A DNA stretch of 59,647 nucleotides from an uncultured Rhodospirillales bacterium. Lineage in GTDB: Bacteria; Pseudomonadota; Alphaproteobacteria; Acetobacterales; Acetobacteraceae. Shown here piece after piece: positions 59,520-59,647 of the stretch (positions within the stretch are counted from its first letter, which is position 1; each line of letters opens with the position of its first letter). The stretch covers positions 1 to 59,647 of the forward strand of contig CAILMF010000048.1 of the NCBI GenBank assembly GCA_903835235.1. The letters are read 5' to 3'. The position numbers were made by a program, and so were the translations under genes. The notes beneath the pieces were generated by a model. That model saw nothing but the letters and a program-made list of their open reading frames with translations. It was not told the origin of the DNA and ran no database searches.

Positions 59520-59647
59520 GGCGGAGCCGGTGCTTGGCGCCTGAGGCGGAGCCGGTGCTTGGCGCCTGAGGCGGAGCCGGTGCTTGGCGCCTGAGGCGGA
59601 GCCGGTGCTTGGCGCCTGAGGCGGAGCCGGTGCTTGGCGCCTGAGGC
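59513..59647. repeat. Tandem 25-bp repeat beginning at the pssA stop
   Basis: The 25-base unit gcgcctgaggcggagccggt plus gcttg is repeated at least five times without change to the end of the window. Each unit holds cgcctgaggcg, a palindrome with TGA in the middle; the first is the actual pssA stop. The array may continue beyond the window. Confidence 0.9.

Overview
The window is about 59.6 kb of very GC-rich chromosome, densely coding. It is most likely from an alphaproteobacterium of the Acetobacteraceae (Roseomonas-like). That placement is inference. It rests on the flgI/rod-binding/fliX/dksA flagellar neighbourhood, an alphaproteobacterial-type DksA, a UPF0262 gene, three solitary Bug-type solute receptors and many GTGA/ATGA-overlapping gene pairs. 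I saw no rRNA, tRNA or CRISPR array.

Layout. Positions 1-4.7 kb: a partial secreted coiled-coil protein, mtnA, a PIN toxin/antitoxin pair, UPF0262 and DUF983 genes, and an Asp/Glu/hydantoin racemase. 4.7-11 kb: a hydantoin/N-carbamoyl-amino-acid utilisation region with two D-carbamoylases, a hydantoinase-like cyclic amidohydrolase, a LysR regulator and a Bug receptor. 11-16 kb: an MmgE/PrpD protein and methylcitrate-synthase-type PrpC, then 1.1 kb of non-coding repeats, then a histone-H1-like Lys/Ala/Pro protein. 16-20.5 kb: nitroreductase and SnoaL genes, then an otnK-otnC-receptor operon for four-carbon sugar acids, and a cupin. 21.7-27 kb: a compact seven-gene operon with two half-size permeases, RibD-C-type reductase, MDR dehydrogenase, pterin-synthase-like protein, GT4 glycosyltransferase and methyltransferase. 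It looks like an unassigned biosynthetic pathway.

27-34.7 kb is an accessory region around ilvD. Two AT-rich islands carry, respectively, a TIR-domain protein with a 563-aa partner, and a cytosolic protein with a multi-pass membrane partner. A SLATT-like membrane protein with two related tiny proteins, an orphan antitoxin, a decayed ilvD fragment and a transposase-N-domain protein lie between or beside them. 35-38.3 kb: flagellar genes (FlgN/FlbY-like, rod-binding protein, flgI with a sigma-54 promoter, fliX) and dksA. 38.3-40.7 kb: a leucine-rich-repeat protein coupled to an HTH protein. 40.7-50.5 kb: SRAP peptidase, two GST-like proteins, a Rieske oxygenase/glutamine-synthetase-like ligase/ABC-receptor operon, glpD, an aroE paralogue and an IclR regulator. 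50.7-54.7 kb: a Bug receptor, gamma-carbonic-anhydrase-like protein, an AT-rich HNH nuclease gene, a Tag-like glycosylase and a LOG-family protein. 54.7-59.6 kb: cytochrome c' and cytochrome b561, a LysM protein, and psd-pssA for phosphatidylethanolamine synthesis.

Two themes run through the window. Short palindromes are tandemly amplified at gene ends, several times with the stop codon inside the palindrome. AT-rich, defence-like genes are inserted into otherwise GC-rich metabolic DNA.
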